This document shows, one piece after another, positions 11,944 to 24,312 of a stretch of 64,000 nt of DNA. Within the stretch, counting starts at the first letter, position 1. Every line of letters starts with the position of its first letter. The notes under the pieces are model-generated. The model made no database searches, was not told the DNA's origin, and worked only from the letters and a program-made list of their open reading frames with translations. The stretch comes from Henricia sp. BOLD:AAB3569 (taxonomy: Eukaryota; Echinodermata; Asteroidea; Spinulosida; Echinasteridae), in NCBI GenBank assembly GCA_037783545.1, contig JBBELK010001246.1, forward strand, positions 1-64,000. Reading direction: 5' to 3'. The translations under genes were made by a program, and so were the position numbers.

Positions 11944-12189
11944 TTTTGACGAAATTTCGTAGCGAGAACATGTTGCAACATATTCAATTAACATGTAATT
12001 TCAAATGGTCCAGCTTAAAAACACACAGAGTAATGTGTGAGGCATTCCGGGTACCGTACAGACTTTCGCACCTTTTAACATGTTTCAGCGTGCACCATTC
12101 ATGCCACTTGGCAACCGTTACCAACGGCCTGGTAGTCTGGTGCATGACTCTCTTATACGCGAGCGCCACAGCGCGAAGGCAGGACTATA
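11944..12189. repeat. Unique sequence plus inverted remnant of the duplicated segment
   Basis: The part from about 12119 (accaacggcctggtagtctg) to 12189 is the reverse complement of sequence at about 11515-11575 of copy B. The match resumes at 13069-13105 after the foldback element, so a piece of the duplicated segment sits here in inverted orientation and was later split by the insertion. 11944-12118 shows nothing recognisable. Confidence 0.65.
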
Positions 12190-13068
12190 CAGGGTGTATC
12201 AAACAAAAGGTATACACTCATAAAATTGTAGATAAAATGGAAATTGTATAATATTTAGAAGATTTGCTCACACATATCGGTAGACATAAGTTTCATGTTT
12301 TCATTAACGTCGTCATCATGTTGGGAATTTCACGCCTGACTGAACAGGGGCTAGGTTTGTAAACAAAGCTAAAATTAAATTGCGCCAAAAAATAGAAGAT
12401 GCAAAACAGGATCAAGGAGCATGATGAGAGGTAAATATGACAAGTCCTTTCTTTGCTATTAACTTTTCGGAAAGTTTAGCTAGCGCCTTCCGTCCTCCAC
12501 GTGACCGTCTTTTTCTGCACACGGATTTGCACGCTGAGCGTAACACCAAAATGCACGCCTGATCACTGCTCTGTTCTGCCTGAAAAGTGTTACTTTGGTT
12601 CTTATTCGTCTCTCCAGGTCATCCAGTTCTATGGACAGTAACAAAAACTTGGACTTCAGATGTCCCAATTAAAAGTCCAGTGATATTAGGTCTGGTAAAT
12701 TTGTGAAATGGACTTGAGAATGGCCGCCCCCCTTAAAATCATCTGACCCAACACCACTGATCTTGGTTTTTCTTGTAGGGACATCTCAACATTCCGAAAA
12801 GTTGATAGCCAAAAAGGACATGTCAAATTTACCTCTCATGCTCCTTGATCCTGTTTTTCATCTTCCATTCTTTGGCGCAAGTTAATTTTAGCTTTGTTTA
12901 CAAAACTAGCCCTGTTCAGTCAGACGTGAAACTCCCAACATGATGACGACGTTAATGAACACATAAAACTCATGCCTACCGATATGTGTGAGCCAATTTT
13001 CTAAATATAATACAATTTCCATTTTATCTACAATATTATGAGTGTGTACTTTTTTTGTATACACCCTG
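12190..13068. mobile_element. Mariner-like foldback element with ~290-bp inverted arms
   Basis: The ends are CAGGGTGTATCAAA on the left and, read in reverse from the right, CAGGGTGTATACAA. The inverted arms continue to about 12485 and from about 12790. CAGGGTGT ends next to TA resemble Tc1/mariner elements. The target lies in the inverted remnant: left flank ...ggactaTA, right flank TCatatttatgca, while copy B reads ggactatatgatttatgca; the right-hand TA would have mutated to TC. The central region of about 300 bp encodes nothing recognisable. Confidence 0.65.
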
Positions 13069-13200
13069 TCATATTTATGCAAAGCTATCACGCAACTGGT
13101 CTATTGCAAGGTATAGGACAAAGTACATGTACATTGTGTTGTACCACACATCAGGAAACGTCAAGGACCTTTTTCAAATTACAATGCGCGCGATACCTGT

Positions 13201-13559
13201 TTAAAGGAGGTATTCATAATTTCCAGAAAATTTATTTCGTTCTACAATGTATAAAATACCTCCCAAAAATACTATCCATGGGAGGAAAATTTGCAATCTC
13301 CAGTTTGGATGTGGAAGCAAAATGGTTGGTGTAATCACTGCAGTATACTTTATGTATAATTTATTACATAACGGGATAAATTAGTTTACTAAACATTGGT
13401 GGTTTTTGACGATATCCTTAAAAAAAATATACGGATTGAGGCGTGAAATTTCAGAATGGTAATAAGAAAAGTATAACACAAAAGTATCACCCATGAGGTA
13501 CAAGTTGGGTGCATTGGGGGTGGCGGGTAAAAAAAAGTGATCTGGTAAAGCACCTTTAA
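13201..13559. mobile_element. TTAA MITE, family shared with 62708-63053
   Basis: It is bounded by TTAA at 13201-13204 and 13556-13559. The interior aligns along its length with 62708-63053 (shared words include gtggaagcaaaa, ggttggtgtaatcactgca and gataaattagttta). The ends of the two copies together give an inverted repeat TTAAAGGAGCGTAACCAGAT with about 85 percent match. A Kolobok-type origin fits the TTAA and AAAGG ends. Confidence 0.65.
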
Positions 13560-15115
13560 GTATTTTTAAACTTTTCTGTTGAAATGCCCGCAGGGAAGAC
13601 GATCTCTCATGCAAGTTTGACAGAGCCAAGTGTTCCCAAAATCCCGGCGTTAATGGTGCATGGAATCCCACGGTTTAACAATTTACAGCAAATGTATTGT
13701 CGGGAGAAAACCGATTCACTGACAGACCCCCCGTGCGATTACTCCGTCTAGGGAAATCTTTGTATATTGAATGCGAGGTGCAATCTTAAACAAAATACAC
13801 AGCTAAAAAAATCCACGGTAACACTTTTAAAAGAAGTTACAGGATTTGGAAACTGTTATCAAACGGAGTTATTTCCATCTCTGACCGAGGATGTGTCTGG
13901 TAAAAAACAAACCCGGACGTGTGTAGTCGGCTCGTAACTTAATTTATAATGAAAGAAAGAAATTCAAGAACATGAGTGAAACCATCGTCCTATTTAGACT
14001 GGTTGCCTGGCTATTCTGCACAGAAAACAAAGGCATAATACCACGGTAGTCTGGGGCTTAGTTTTGCTGGCATGATGACACCCTTGTAAAAGTATGCGTG
14101 GACTCATATACAAATTTATCTGAGCTGTTTTCCAGTAAAAGATATTTCGAGCGTAACCAATGCATTGTACGCAGTTGGAACCACTTCTATTTTTCATTTC
14201 ATTAAGGTTTTTTTCTGTCAAATGATTGACTAAATTTTTGGGCATCGCAGATCCTGTGTACGGCTTTGAAACTAACAAAAGTAGTTGTACATCACACGAA
14301 ATAAGAGTGTGCATGAATAACTGTACAATGCATACACCTCTCACTCCCCAGGCTACACCACAGAAAAGCTATATAAGGAATATTGCTTTTCAAGTGACAA
14401 AATCCCTATCCCTGGGGCAAGGAATAGGAGACAATTCCACCCAGGTACAGTGCCTTTTTCAAAATCGTCAAATAGAACGTGAGAAAGTAAAAAGAAAATC
14501 TGCCCGAGGGTGGGTATAAAGTATATGGAGTTTAACGACACAGCAACACTACTAACATGATGAGAACCATTTTCCAAGTTTCACATTTCCTTCTGTTTCA
14601 AAATTTTCACCTAAAACGTTGCATTTCTTTCTGGATTGTCAAAATTGACTTATGTGCACTCAAAAATGTCACATTTGCTTTTACAGATTAAAACAGCAAA
14701 GATTATGGTGGAAAAGAAATGTTAATTGGGAAAAATACGAAAAACAAACATTTTGATTGCAAATAATCATTATAGTCCGAAAAATCCTCAAGTAGCAAAT
14801 GTCTTTATTTTCGTCAACAAAGACTAAACATGTAGTTTCCTTCGAAAATGATCATATTATAGTTTGTGAAAAATGAAAATTAACTTTCGTTAAAAATGCA
14901 CATAGCAAAGAATACTGTTTTGCATGTAAAAATACACTACTTCAAGATTTGTTTTTAACACGCGGATTTTTAAGATGAAATAATGACAATTCAAAACATA
15001 CCCTTGATTTCAATGTATTTTACTCGAAATTATAAAGCATCACAGTCACTCAAGGTTGACATTACAATTATCGGATCTTTGCCATTCTTGGAGTAGCCAA
15101 TTTGTGAAAGTCTCG
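13560..15115. other. Intergenic, no gene or element recognised
   Basis: AT-rich sequence with short frames on both strands (116 codons minus at 13994-14344, 97 codons plus at 14226-14519) that overlap antisense to each other and show no domain, signal peptide or splice structure that I would trust. Confidence 0.4.
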
Positions 15116-18100
15116 TACACGTACATTAAAATAACCGGTCTATGCTCATACTCCGGCCATTCTGAATGTACGTAAGAATAGCCGGTCTATACTCATACTC
15201 CGGCCATTCTGAATGTACATGAGAATAGCCGGTCTCTGCTCATACTCCGGCCATTCTGAATGTACATAAGAATAGCCGGTCTATGATCATACTCCGGCCA
15301 TTCTGATTGTACGTAAGAATAGCCGGTCTATACTCATACTCCGGCCATTCTGAATGTACATGAGAATAGCCGGTCTCTGCTCATACTCCGGCCATTCTGA
15401 ATGTACATAAGAATAGCCGGTCTATGATCATACTCCGGCCATTCTGAATGTACATAAGAATAGCCGGTCTCTGCTCATACTCCGGCCATTCTGAATGTAC
15501 GTAAGAATAGCCAGTCTATGCTCATACTCCGGCCATTCTGAATGTACATAAGAATAGCCGGTCTATGCTCATACTCCGGCCATTCTGAATGTACGTAAGA
15601 ATAGCCGGTCTATACTCATACTCCGGCCATTCTGAATGTACATGAGAATAGCCGGTCTCTGCTCATACTCCGGCCATTCTGAATGTACATAAGAATAGCC
15701 GGTCTATGATCATACTCCGGCCATTCTGAATGTACATAAGAATAGCCGGTCTCTGCTCATACTCCGGCCATTCTGAATGTACATAAGAATAGCCGGTCTA
15801 TGCTCATACTCCGGCCATTCTGAATGTACATAAGAATAGCCGGTCTCTGTTCATACTCCGGCCATTCTGAATAGACATAAGAATAGCCGGTCTACGCTCA
15901 TACTCCGGCCATTCTGAATGGACATAAGAATAGCCGGTCTATGATCATACTCCGGCCATTCTGAATGTACATCAGAATAGCCGGTCTATGCTCTTACTCC
16001 GGCCATTCTAAAGGTACATAAGAATAGCCGGTCTATGATCATACTCCGGCCATTGTGAAGGTACATAAGAATAGCAGGTCTATGCTCTTACTCCGGCCAT
16101 TCTGAAGGTACATAAGAATAGCCGGTCTATGCTCATACTCCTGCCATTCTGAATGTACATCAGAATAGCCGGTCTATGATCATACTCCGGCCATTCTGAA
16201 TGGACATAAGAATAGCAGGTCTATACTCATACTCCGGCCATTCTGAATGTACATAAGAATAGCCGGTCTCTGCTCATACTCTTGCCATTCTGAATGTACA
16301 TAATAATAGCCGGTCTATGATCATACTCCGGCCATTCTGAAGGTACATAAGAATAGCAGGTCTATGCTCTTACTCCGGCCATTCTGAAGGTACATAAGAA
16401 TAGCCGGTCTATATTCATACTCCGGCCATTCTGAATGGACATAAGAATAGCAGGTCTATACTCATACTCCGGCCATTCTGAATGTACATAAGAATAGCCG
16501 GTCTCTGCTCATACTCTTGCCATTCTGAATGTACATAAGAATAGCCGGTCTATGATCATACTCCGGCCATTCTGAATGTACATAAGAAAAGCCGGTCTAT
16601 GCTCTTACTCCGGCCATTCTGAATGGACATAAGAATAGCCGGACTATGCTCATACTCCGGCCATTCTGAGGGTACATAAGAATAGCCGGTCTATGCTCAT
16701 ACTCCGGCCATTCTAAAGGTACATAAGAATAGCAGGTCTATACTCATACTCCGGCCATTCTGAATGTACATAAGAATAGCCGGTCTCTGCTCATACTCTT
16801 GCCATTCTGAATGTACATAAGAATAGCCGGTCTATGATCATACTCCGGCCATTCTGAATGTACATAAGAAAAGCCGGTCTATGCTCTTACTCCGGCCATT
16901 CTGAATGGACATAAGAATAGCCGGTCTATGCTCTTACTCCGGTCATTCTGAATGTACATACTCTTGCCATTCTGAATGTACATAAGAATAGCCGGTCTAT
17001 GATCATACTCCGGCCATTCTGAATGGACATAAGAATAGCCGGTCTATGCTCATACTCCGGCCATTCTGAATGGACATAAGAATAGCCGGTCTACGCTCTT
17101 ACTCCGGCCATTCTGAATGTACATAAGAATAGCCGGTCTATGCTCATACTACGGCCATTCTGAATGGACATAAGAATAGCCGGTCTATGCTCTTACTCCG
17201 GCCATTCTGAATATACATAGGAATTGCCGGTCTATGCTCATACTCCGGCCATTCTGAATGGACATAAGAATAGCCGGTCTATGCTCATACTCCGGCCATT
17301 CTGAATGTACATAAGAATAGCCGTCTATGATCATACTCCGGCCATTCTGAATGTACATAATAATAGCTGGTCTATGCTCCTATTCCAGCCATTCTGAATG
17401 TACATACTCTTGCCATTCTGAATGTACATAAGAATAGCCGGTCTATGATCATACTCCGGCCATTCTGAAGAATAGCCGGTCTCTGATCATACTCCGGCCA
17501 TTCTGAATGTACATAAGAATAGCCGGTCTATGCTCATATTCCGGCCATTCTGAAGGTACATAAGAATAGCCGGTCTATGCTCTTACTCCGGCCATTCTGA
17601 ATGTACATAAGAATAGCCGGTCTATGCTCATACTCCGGCCATTCTGAATGTACATAAGAATAGCCGGTCTATGCTCATACTCCGGCCATTCTGAATGGAC
17701 ATAAGAATAGCCGGTCTATGCTCTTACTCCGGCCATTCTGAATGGACATAAGAATAGCCGGTCTATGATCATACTCCGGCCATTCTGAATGTACATAAGA
17801 AAAGCCGGTCTATGCTCTTACTCCGGCCATTCTGAATGGACATAAGAATAGCCGGTCTATGCTCTTACTCCGGTCATTCTGAATGTACATACTCTTGCCA
17901 TTCTGAATGTACATAAGAATAGCCGGTCTATGATCATACTCCGGCCATTCTGAATGGACATAAGAATAGCCGGTCTATGCTCATACTCCGGCCATTCTGA
18001 ATGGACATAAGAATAGCCGGTCTACGCTCTTACTCCGGCCATTCTGAATGTACATAAGAATAGCCGGTCTATGCTCATACTACGGCCATTCTGAATGTAC

Positions 18101-21100
18101 ATAAGAATAGCCGGTCTATACTCATACTCCGGCCATTCTGAATGTACATGAGAATAGCCGGTCTCTGCTCATACTCCGGCCATTCTGAATGTACATAAGA
18201 ATAGCCGGTCTATGATCATACTCCGGCCATTCTGATTGTACGTAAGAATAGCCGGTCTATACTCATACTCCGGCCATTCTGAATGTACATGAGAATAGCC
18301 GGTCTCTGCTCATACTCCGGCCATTCTGAATGTACATAAGAATAGCCGGTCTATGATCATACTCCGGCCATTCTGAATGTACATAAGAATAGCCGGTCTC
18401 TGCTCATACTCCGGCCATTCTGAATGTACGTAAGAATAGCCAGTCTATGCTCATACTCCGGCCATTCTGAATGTACATAAGAATAGCCGGTCTATGCTCA
18501 TACTCCGGCCATTCTGAATGTACGTAAGAATAGCCGGTCTATACTCATACTCCGGCCATTCTGAATGTACATGAGAATAGCCGGTCTCTGCTCATACTCC
18601 GGCCATTCTGAATGTACATAAGAATAGCCGGTCTATGATCATACTCCGGCCATTCTGAATGTACATAAGAATAGCCGGTCTCTGCTCATACTCCGGCCAT
18701 TCTGAATGTACATAAGAATAGCCGGTCTATGCTCATACTCCGGCCATTCTGAATGTACATAAGAATAGCCGGTCTCTGTTCATACTCCGGCCATTCTGAA
18801 TAGACATAAGAATAGCCGGTCTACGCTCATACTCCGGCCATTCTGAATGGACATAAGAATAGCCGGTCTATGATCATACTCCGGCCATTCTGAATGTACA
18901 TCAGAATAGCCGGTCTATGCTCTTACTCCGGCCATTCTGAAGGTACATAAGAATAGCCGGTCTATGATCATACTCCGGCCATTGTGAAGGTACATAAGAA
19001 TAGCAGGTCTATGCTCTTACTCCGGCCATTCTGAAGGTACATAAGAATAGCCGGTCTATGCTCATACTCCTGCCATTCTGAATGTACATCAGAATAGCCG
19101 GTCTATGATCATACTCCGGCCATTCTGAATGGACATAAGAATAGCAGGTCTATACTCATACTCCGGCCATTCTGAATGTACATAAGAATAGCCGGTCTCT
19201 GCTCATACTCTTGCCATTCTGAATGTACATAATAATAGCCGGTCTATGATCATACTCCGGCCATTCTGAAGGTACATAAGAATAGCAGGTCTATGCTCTT
19301 ACTCCGGCCATTCTGAAGGTACATAAGAATAGCCGGTCTATATTCATACTCTTGCCATTCTGAATGTACATAATAATAGCCGGTCTCTGTTCTTACTCCG
19401 GCCATTCTGAATGGACATAAGAATAGCCGGACTATGCTCATACTCCGGCCATTCTGAGGGTACATAAGAATAGCCGGTCTATGCTCATACTCCGGCCATT
19501 CTAAAGGTACATAAGAATAGCAGGTCTATACTCATACTCCGGCCATTCTGAATGTACATAAGAATAGCCGGTCTCTGCTCATACTCTTGCCATTCTGAAT
19601 GTACATAAGAATAGCCGGTCTATGATCATACTCCGGCCATTCTGAATGTACATAAGAAAAGCCGGTCTATGCTCTTACTCCGGTCATTCTGAATGTACAT
19701 ACTCTTGCCATTCTGAATGTACATAAGAATAGCCGGTCTATGATCATACTCCGGCCATTCTGAATGGACATAAGAATAGCCGGTCTACGCTCTTACTCCG
19801 GCCATTCTGAATGGACATAAGAATAGCCGGTATATGCTCATACTCCGGCCATTCTGAAGGTACATAAGAATAGCCGGTCTATGCTCATACTCCTGCCATT
19901 CTGAATGGACATAATACTAGCCGGTCTATGCTCATACTTCGGCCATTCTGAATGGACATAAGAATAGCCGGTCTATGCTCATATTCCGGCCATTCTGAAG
20001 GTACATAAGAATAGCCGGTCTACGCTCTTACCCCGGCCATTCTGAAGGTACATAAGAATAGCCGGTCTATGCTCATATTCCGGCCATTCTGAAGGTACAT
20101 AAGAATAGCCGGTCTATGCTCTTACTCCGGCCATTCTGAATGGACATAAGAATAGCCGGTCTATGCTCTTACTCCGGCCATTCTGAATGTACATAAGAAT
20201 AGCCGGTCTATGCTCATACTCCGGCCATTCTGAATGGACATAAGAATAGCCGGTCTATGCTCTTACTCCGGCCATTCTGAATGTACATAAGAATAGCCGG
20301 TCTATGCTCATACTCCGGCCATTCTGAATGGACATAAGAATAGCCGGTCTCTGCTCATACTCCGGCCATTCTGAATGGACATAAGAATAGCCGGTCTCTG
20401 CTCATACTCCGGCCATTCTAAATGGACATAAGAATAGCCGGTCTATGCTCTTACTCCGGCCATTCTGAATGGACATAAGAATAGCCGGTCTATGCTCATA
20501 CTCCGGCCATTCTGAATGTACATAAGAATAGCCGGTCTATGCTCATACTCCGGCCATTCTGAATGGACATAAGAATAGCCGGTCTATGCTCTTACTCCGG
20601 CCATTCTGAATGTACATAAGAATAGCCGGTCTATGCTCATACTCCGGCCATTCTGAATGGACATAAGAATAGCCGGTCTATGCTCATACTCCGGTCATTC
20701 TGAATGTACATAAGAATAGCCGGTCTATGCTCATATTCCGGCCATTCTGAAGGTACATAAGAATAACCGGTCTATGCTCTTACTCCGGCCATTCTGAATA
20801 TACATAGGAATAGCCTGTCTATGCTCTTACTCCGACCATTCTGAAGGTACATAAGAATAGCTGGTCTATGCTCATACTCCGGCCATTCTAAATGGACATA
20901 AGAATAGCCGGTCTATGCTCTTACTCCGGCCATTCTGAAGGTACATAAGAATAGCTGGTCTATGCTCATACTCCGGCCATTCTAAATGGACATAAGAATA
21001 GCAGGTCTATGCTCGTACTCCGGCCATTCTGAAGGTACACAAGAATAGCCGGTCTATGCTCATATTCCGGCCATTCTGAAGGTACAGAAGAATAGCCGGT

Positions 21101-21114
21101 CTACGCTCTTACTC
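15116..21114 (+). repeat. 47-bp minisatellite array, ~127 monomers
   Basis: The monomer reads gtacataagaatagccgg, then tctatgctcatact, then ccggccattctgaat, 47 bp in total, and repeats for 6.0 kb. Variants recur (gtacgtaag, ggacataag, tctctgctc, tatgatcat, actcttgcc). A few units are truncated, for example near 16955 and 17885. Each monomer has a dyad, aatagccgg against ccggccatt, that could form a hairpin. Because 47 is not a multiple of 3 there is no long frame; the 71-codon frame at 19250-19465 is incidental. Larger blocks are themselves duplicated (see findings). Confidence 0.95.
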
Positions 21115-21603
21115 CAGCTGTGATTAGCAAAGGTTGCATACATATGTGGTGCTAGCCAGTCCTTGATATTATACACCTGTCTCACTTCATGTGTGATGAT
21201 TTCTCTCATTGTACTGTACAGATCTACATGTAAAAAGTACAAAAAGCACTTTAAATTAATGAACTGAAGGTATGACATTTGTAACTGTGTCCTATTAGTG
21301 TCATGAAGGTATGGGTTATAATACAATTATTTTACAATGACTATTATACAAATATAATTATACTTACCAAAATATTACCAATCTCCACGATATTAAAATT
21401 GTCTCAAAAGACTTATTTCCTTTATAAAAAAAATAGAAAACCAGAGGGGTTTATGTCTTCAAATAACTTGAAATAAGGTCTGGGACATCACAATATTTAG
21501 GACGTATATGTGTGATGTCTTAATCAAGATCACATTATACTCAACACAAATAAACGAAGGTCCATTCAAGAAGTTGATTCAGTGCTTACAAACTTAACTT
21601 TAA
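21115..21603. other. Short unique spacer, no gene seen
   Basis: AT-rich sequence between the minisatellite and the first Helentron-like terminus. No element ends or supported coding sequence were found. Confidence 0.4.
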
Positions 21604-21713
21604 CTAGAGGTATGACGTTTGTTGTTACAAACGCCAGGTGATCGGGGTAAATGAACATTTTGTGATGAATTTCAGACGTTGTTATCACCTGTGGAATGGC
21701 AAAAATGGAAGTT

Positions 21714-21836
21714 CAGCAGCCGATTTCACGAAACTTTACTCAATTGCGTAAGTCCACTTACGCCATTACTTGCGCAATAACTTATGGCGTAGGTGGACTT
21801 GCGCAATTGCGTAAAGTTTCGTGAAATCGGCTGCTG
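21714..21836. mobile_element. 123-bp near-perfect palindromic MITE in E1
   Basis: It begins cagcagccgatttcacgaaa and ends with the reverse complement of that word; the arms also share the inverted words aattgcg, aagtccac and ttacgccat around a small loop. A second copy lies at the same place in E3 (27400-27522). Confidence 0.8.
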
Positions 21837-22397
21837 TATACACTAATCCGGTAACTAATATCTCCTCCCTGCATATCCGCCATAGCTGGGGGGTTGATAG
21901 CTTGCACCGTTTTGAGATATGAATTGTTGAAATAATAATCTTTAAAATCTTGTAATGTGACACCTGTGACGACATCATGACGTCACAATTTTGTGCACAA
22001 ATTGTTGAACAATATGTTGAACATCAAGTTCTTAAATGTGGCGAAGGAATCATACCAATATCTGTTGTAGTTTTCAAGATACAGCATTTTAAAACATCTC
22101 AGCTCCAAATTTGCGTAATTTGACACCACATTACGTAACCACCGTCCATGTCATGACGTCACCAATGGTATAGTCAAAAGGTCCACATGTGTGGAAACAT
22201 TTCGTTCCGTAGAAATATGGTCAAATTCACTACCACTTTGAATCTATTTGCATTAAAAATGCTAAAAATTTGCACATTTTCGAAGAACTTCCGGTTTGGA
22301 CCGGAAGTAGGCGTCACACAGGGGTCATGACATCGTATGATTTGTTCAGTTCATTTAGACTTATCATGTTGTGAAAGAATTGTTCAAGTATCTATAA

Positions 22398-24312
22398 TTA
22401 TAATTTAGGCAGTTTCAACCCTTTTATTTTAAAGCCCACATCGATTTAAAATCAGTGTCAATTGAAAGAGTGGTTATTGACTAGAAGAAATCTGTTTATT
22501 TTTTTCAAATCGGATTTTGCATTGCGAAGCTACAGTCGGTTTGGATAATTGAAAACAGGGTAAAAATTCATCGGCAGGTCAAAGGTTATCCTATGTTTTT
22601 CTTTATTTCTAATTTGGCACCGACAATGGTCACTGTGGCTTATACTTTTGGTTATATATCTTTGCTCAACTCTATCCTGGATGGCCCAAAGTTGGTACAA
22701 ACAACAGTTATTGATATATGTACAAGGACAGATAATTAATTTATATTTTAAATACCTCATTTGCATAATAAATTAATAATTTATGCAAAAACGGTCAATT
22801 TTCAAGGGAAAACTAATTTTTCTCAAATTTATCTTAAGCAGGTTTGATTATTACAATGAATCTTGCATCATTTAATTAAAGTATTTACTTTAATTAAATG
22901 ATGCAAGACATTGTAATAATCAAACCTGCTTAACTACAGATAATTAGTTTATATTGAAATCCCATAATTTGCATAATTTATGCAAAAATGTTGATTGTTA
23001 AGGGAACCTTATTTTTCCCCAATTAATGTTGAAAAATAGATTGATAAGAGATACTGATATAATCAAATCTGTCTATTGTCAAGATTGGGACTTGCATCAA
23101 TAATTTAATTGACATAATCAATCACTGTATGTGTTAATTACCAAGCCAATACTATTTTGGAGAGGTGTGGATTGAGGGCAGCAAAAAAGAATGACAGGAA
23201 GCGCATCCACACACAAACTGTACAACTTTCCAAATTGCTTACAAAGTTACATTAAATACAAAACAGAGAAGAGAATGACGTATTATTCTTCAGAGATAAA
23301 TAATTTATGTTTTGATCAAAACAAACGGATGTGGAGCCTAGAGGTTATATTTAAATCTTTACAAATAATAGTAATTACAGATGTTACTACGGGCAGGAGG
23401 CTCAACTATGGATGACGATTCTGCATCATCAAGGGACTCGTACTACCCTTTTTCATCTTCAGGCTCACTGGTGGTATGTCACAGGACGAGGACCACAGAA
23501 AAGCTGCAAAAATAATTGACAAAGAATAATATTACTCAACAAATTATTTGCCTTCATTTGTTAAGTAACAACTAAATATCTTTAATTGGTGTATCTGATA
23601 TCACGTATTGTCTTTGAATGTTAATAAATTCAATATCAGTTACAAAATTGGCACACAATTTTGCACAGATTGACGTAAAACGCAGGTTTTCTAACGCTGC
23701 ATCATTGCTTGTTTCACGGGAATTACGAGATCATCGCGTATGCAGTGGGCACACCACCGCCGTACGTCCCGGCCCTACACACGGCGTGGAACTCGGTCGT
23801 ACGTCTGTGTGGACATTGCACGCGAGCGAAGTCTCGGATTCCTGCTCAACATGCCCTCCTAAAAGTACATTTTTGCGACAAATGGTAGGCCTTACGGACT
23901 TTTTGTCAGTATGGTAGGATTGTTTAATGTCTACTTTTGTATACATACCTTGTCGCTTGGTGATTCACGTTGATTATGGATCGCTTTATGGACGAGAAAA
24001 AATGTTTTTGATCGCAAAAGTTGCAACCCGCGGTCGATTTTGTACGCGAATGGACCCCAGGCTAGCTGGAAGCATACTCTTTTCCGATGATGACGTTTCT
24101 AAGCCAACCGGCCAATCAGAACGTGCAAATCTTTACCCGAAGTGTTCCGATCTTATTTAGCCCGATTCGTTTTAGCGTTGAAGTGTGTACCACTGACACG
24201 AACTCGCCGGAAGTTGTGTGTGCCCATAGGAATGTGCAGTAACCACGGGCGCTGTGTGTGGAGTATATGGGGCTCTCTGTTTACGATAACAGAAGTAGTC
24301 CGTCTGTGGAAC
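22398..24312 (-). other. Passenger segment in E1: putative captured host promoter/exon/intron
   Basis: This 1.9 kb is present in E1 and E3 but absent from the sister element E2, whose uninterrupted sequence reads aagtatcttttacggttctt at about 26315. On the minus strand it holds an ATTGGC box (about 24112), a CpG-rich stretch, an exon-like region ending CGACAAG|GTATGT (donor at about 23953), a further CpG-rich stretch at about 23700-23850 and an acceptor ttatttttgcag at about 23510. The following exon frame is short. On the plus strand, a separate 22-codon ATG frame at 23409 runs into a GTATGT donor. I do not recognise the source gene. Confidence 0.4.
22834..22933. mobile_element. 100-bp palindrome with TTAA ends nested in E1
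   Basis: The ends TTAAGCAGGTTTGATTATTA and its reverse complement enclose almost fully paired arms meeting at tttaattaaagtatttact. TTAA at both termini suggests a minimal TTAA-target MITE. A copy lies at 28519-28618 with one end mutated (ttaacc). Confidence 0.75.

Noticed and set aside
15116..21114. Regular repeats that superficially resemble a CRISPR array
   Set aside because: The repeats are contiguous 47-bp monomers with no unique spacers, in a eukaryotic setting with no cas genes.
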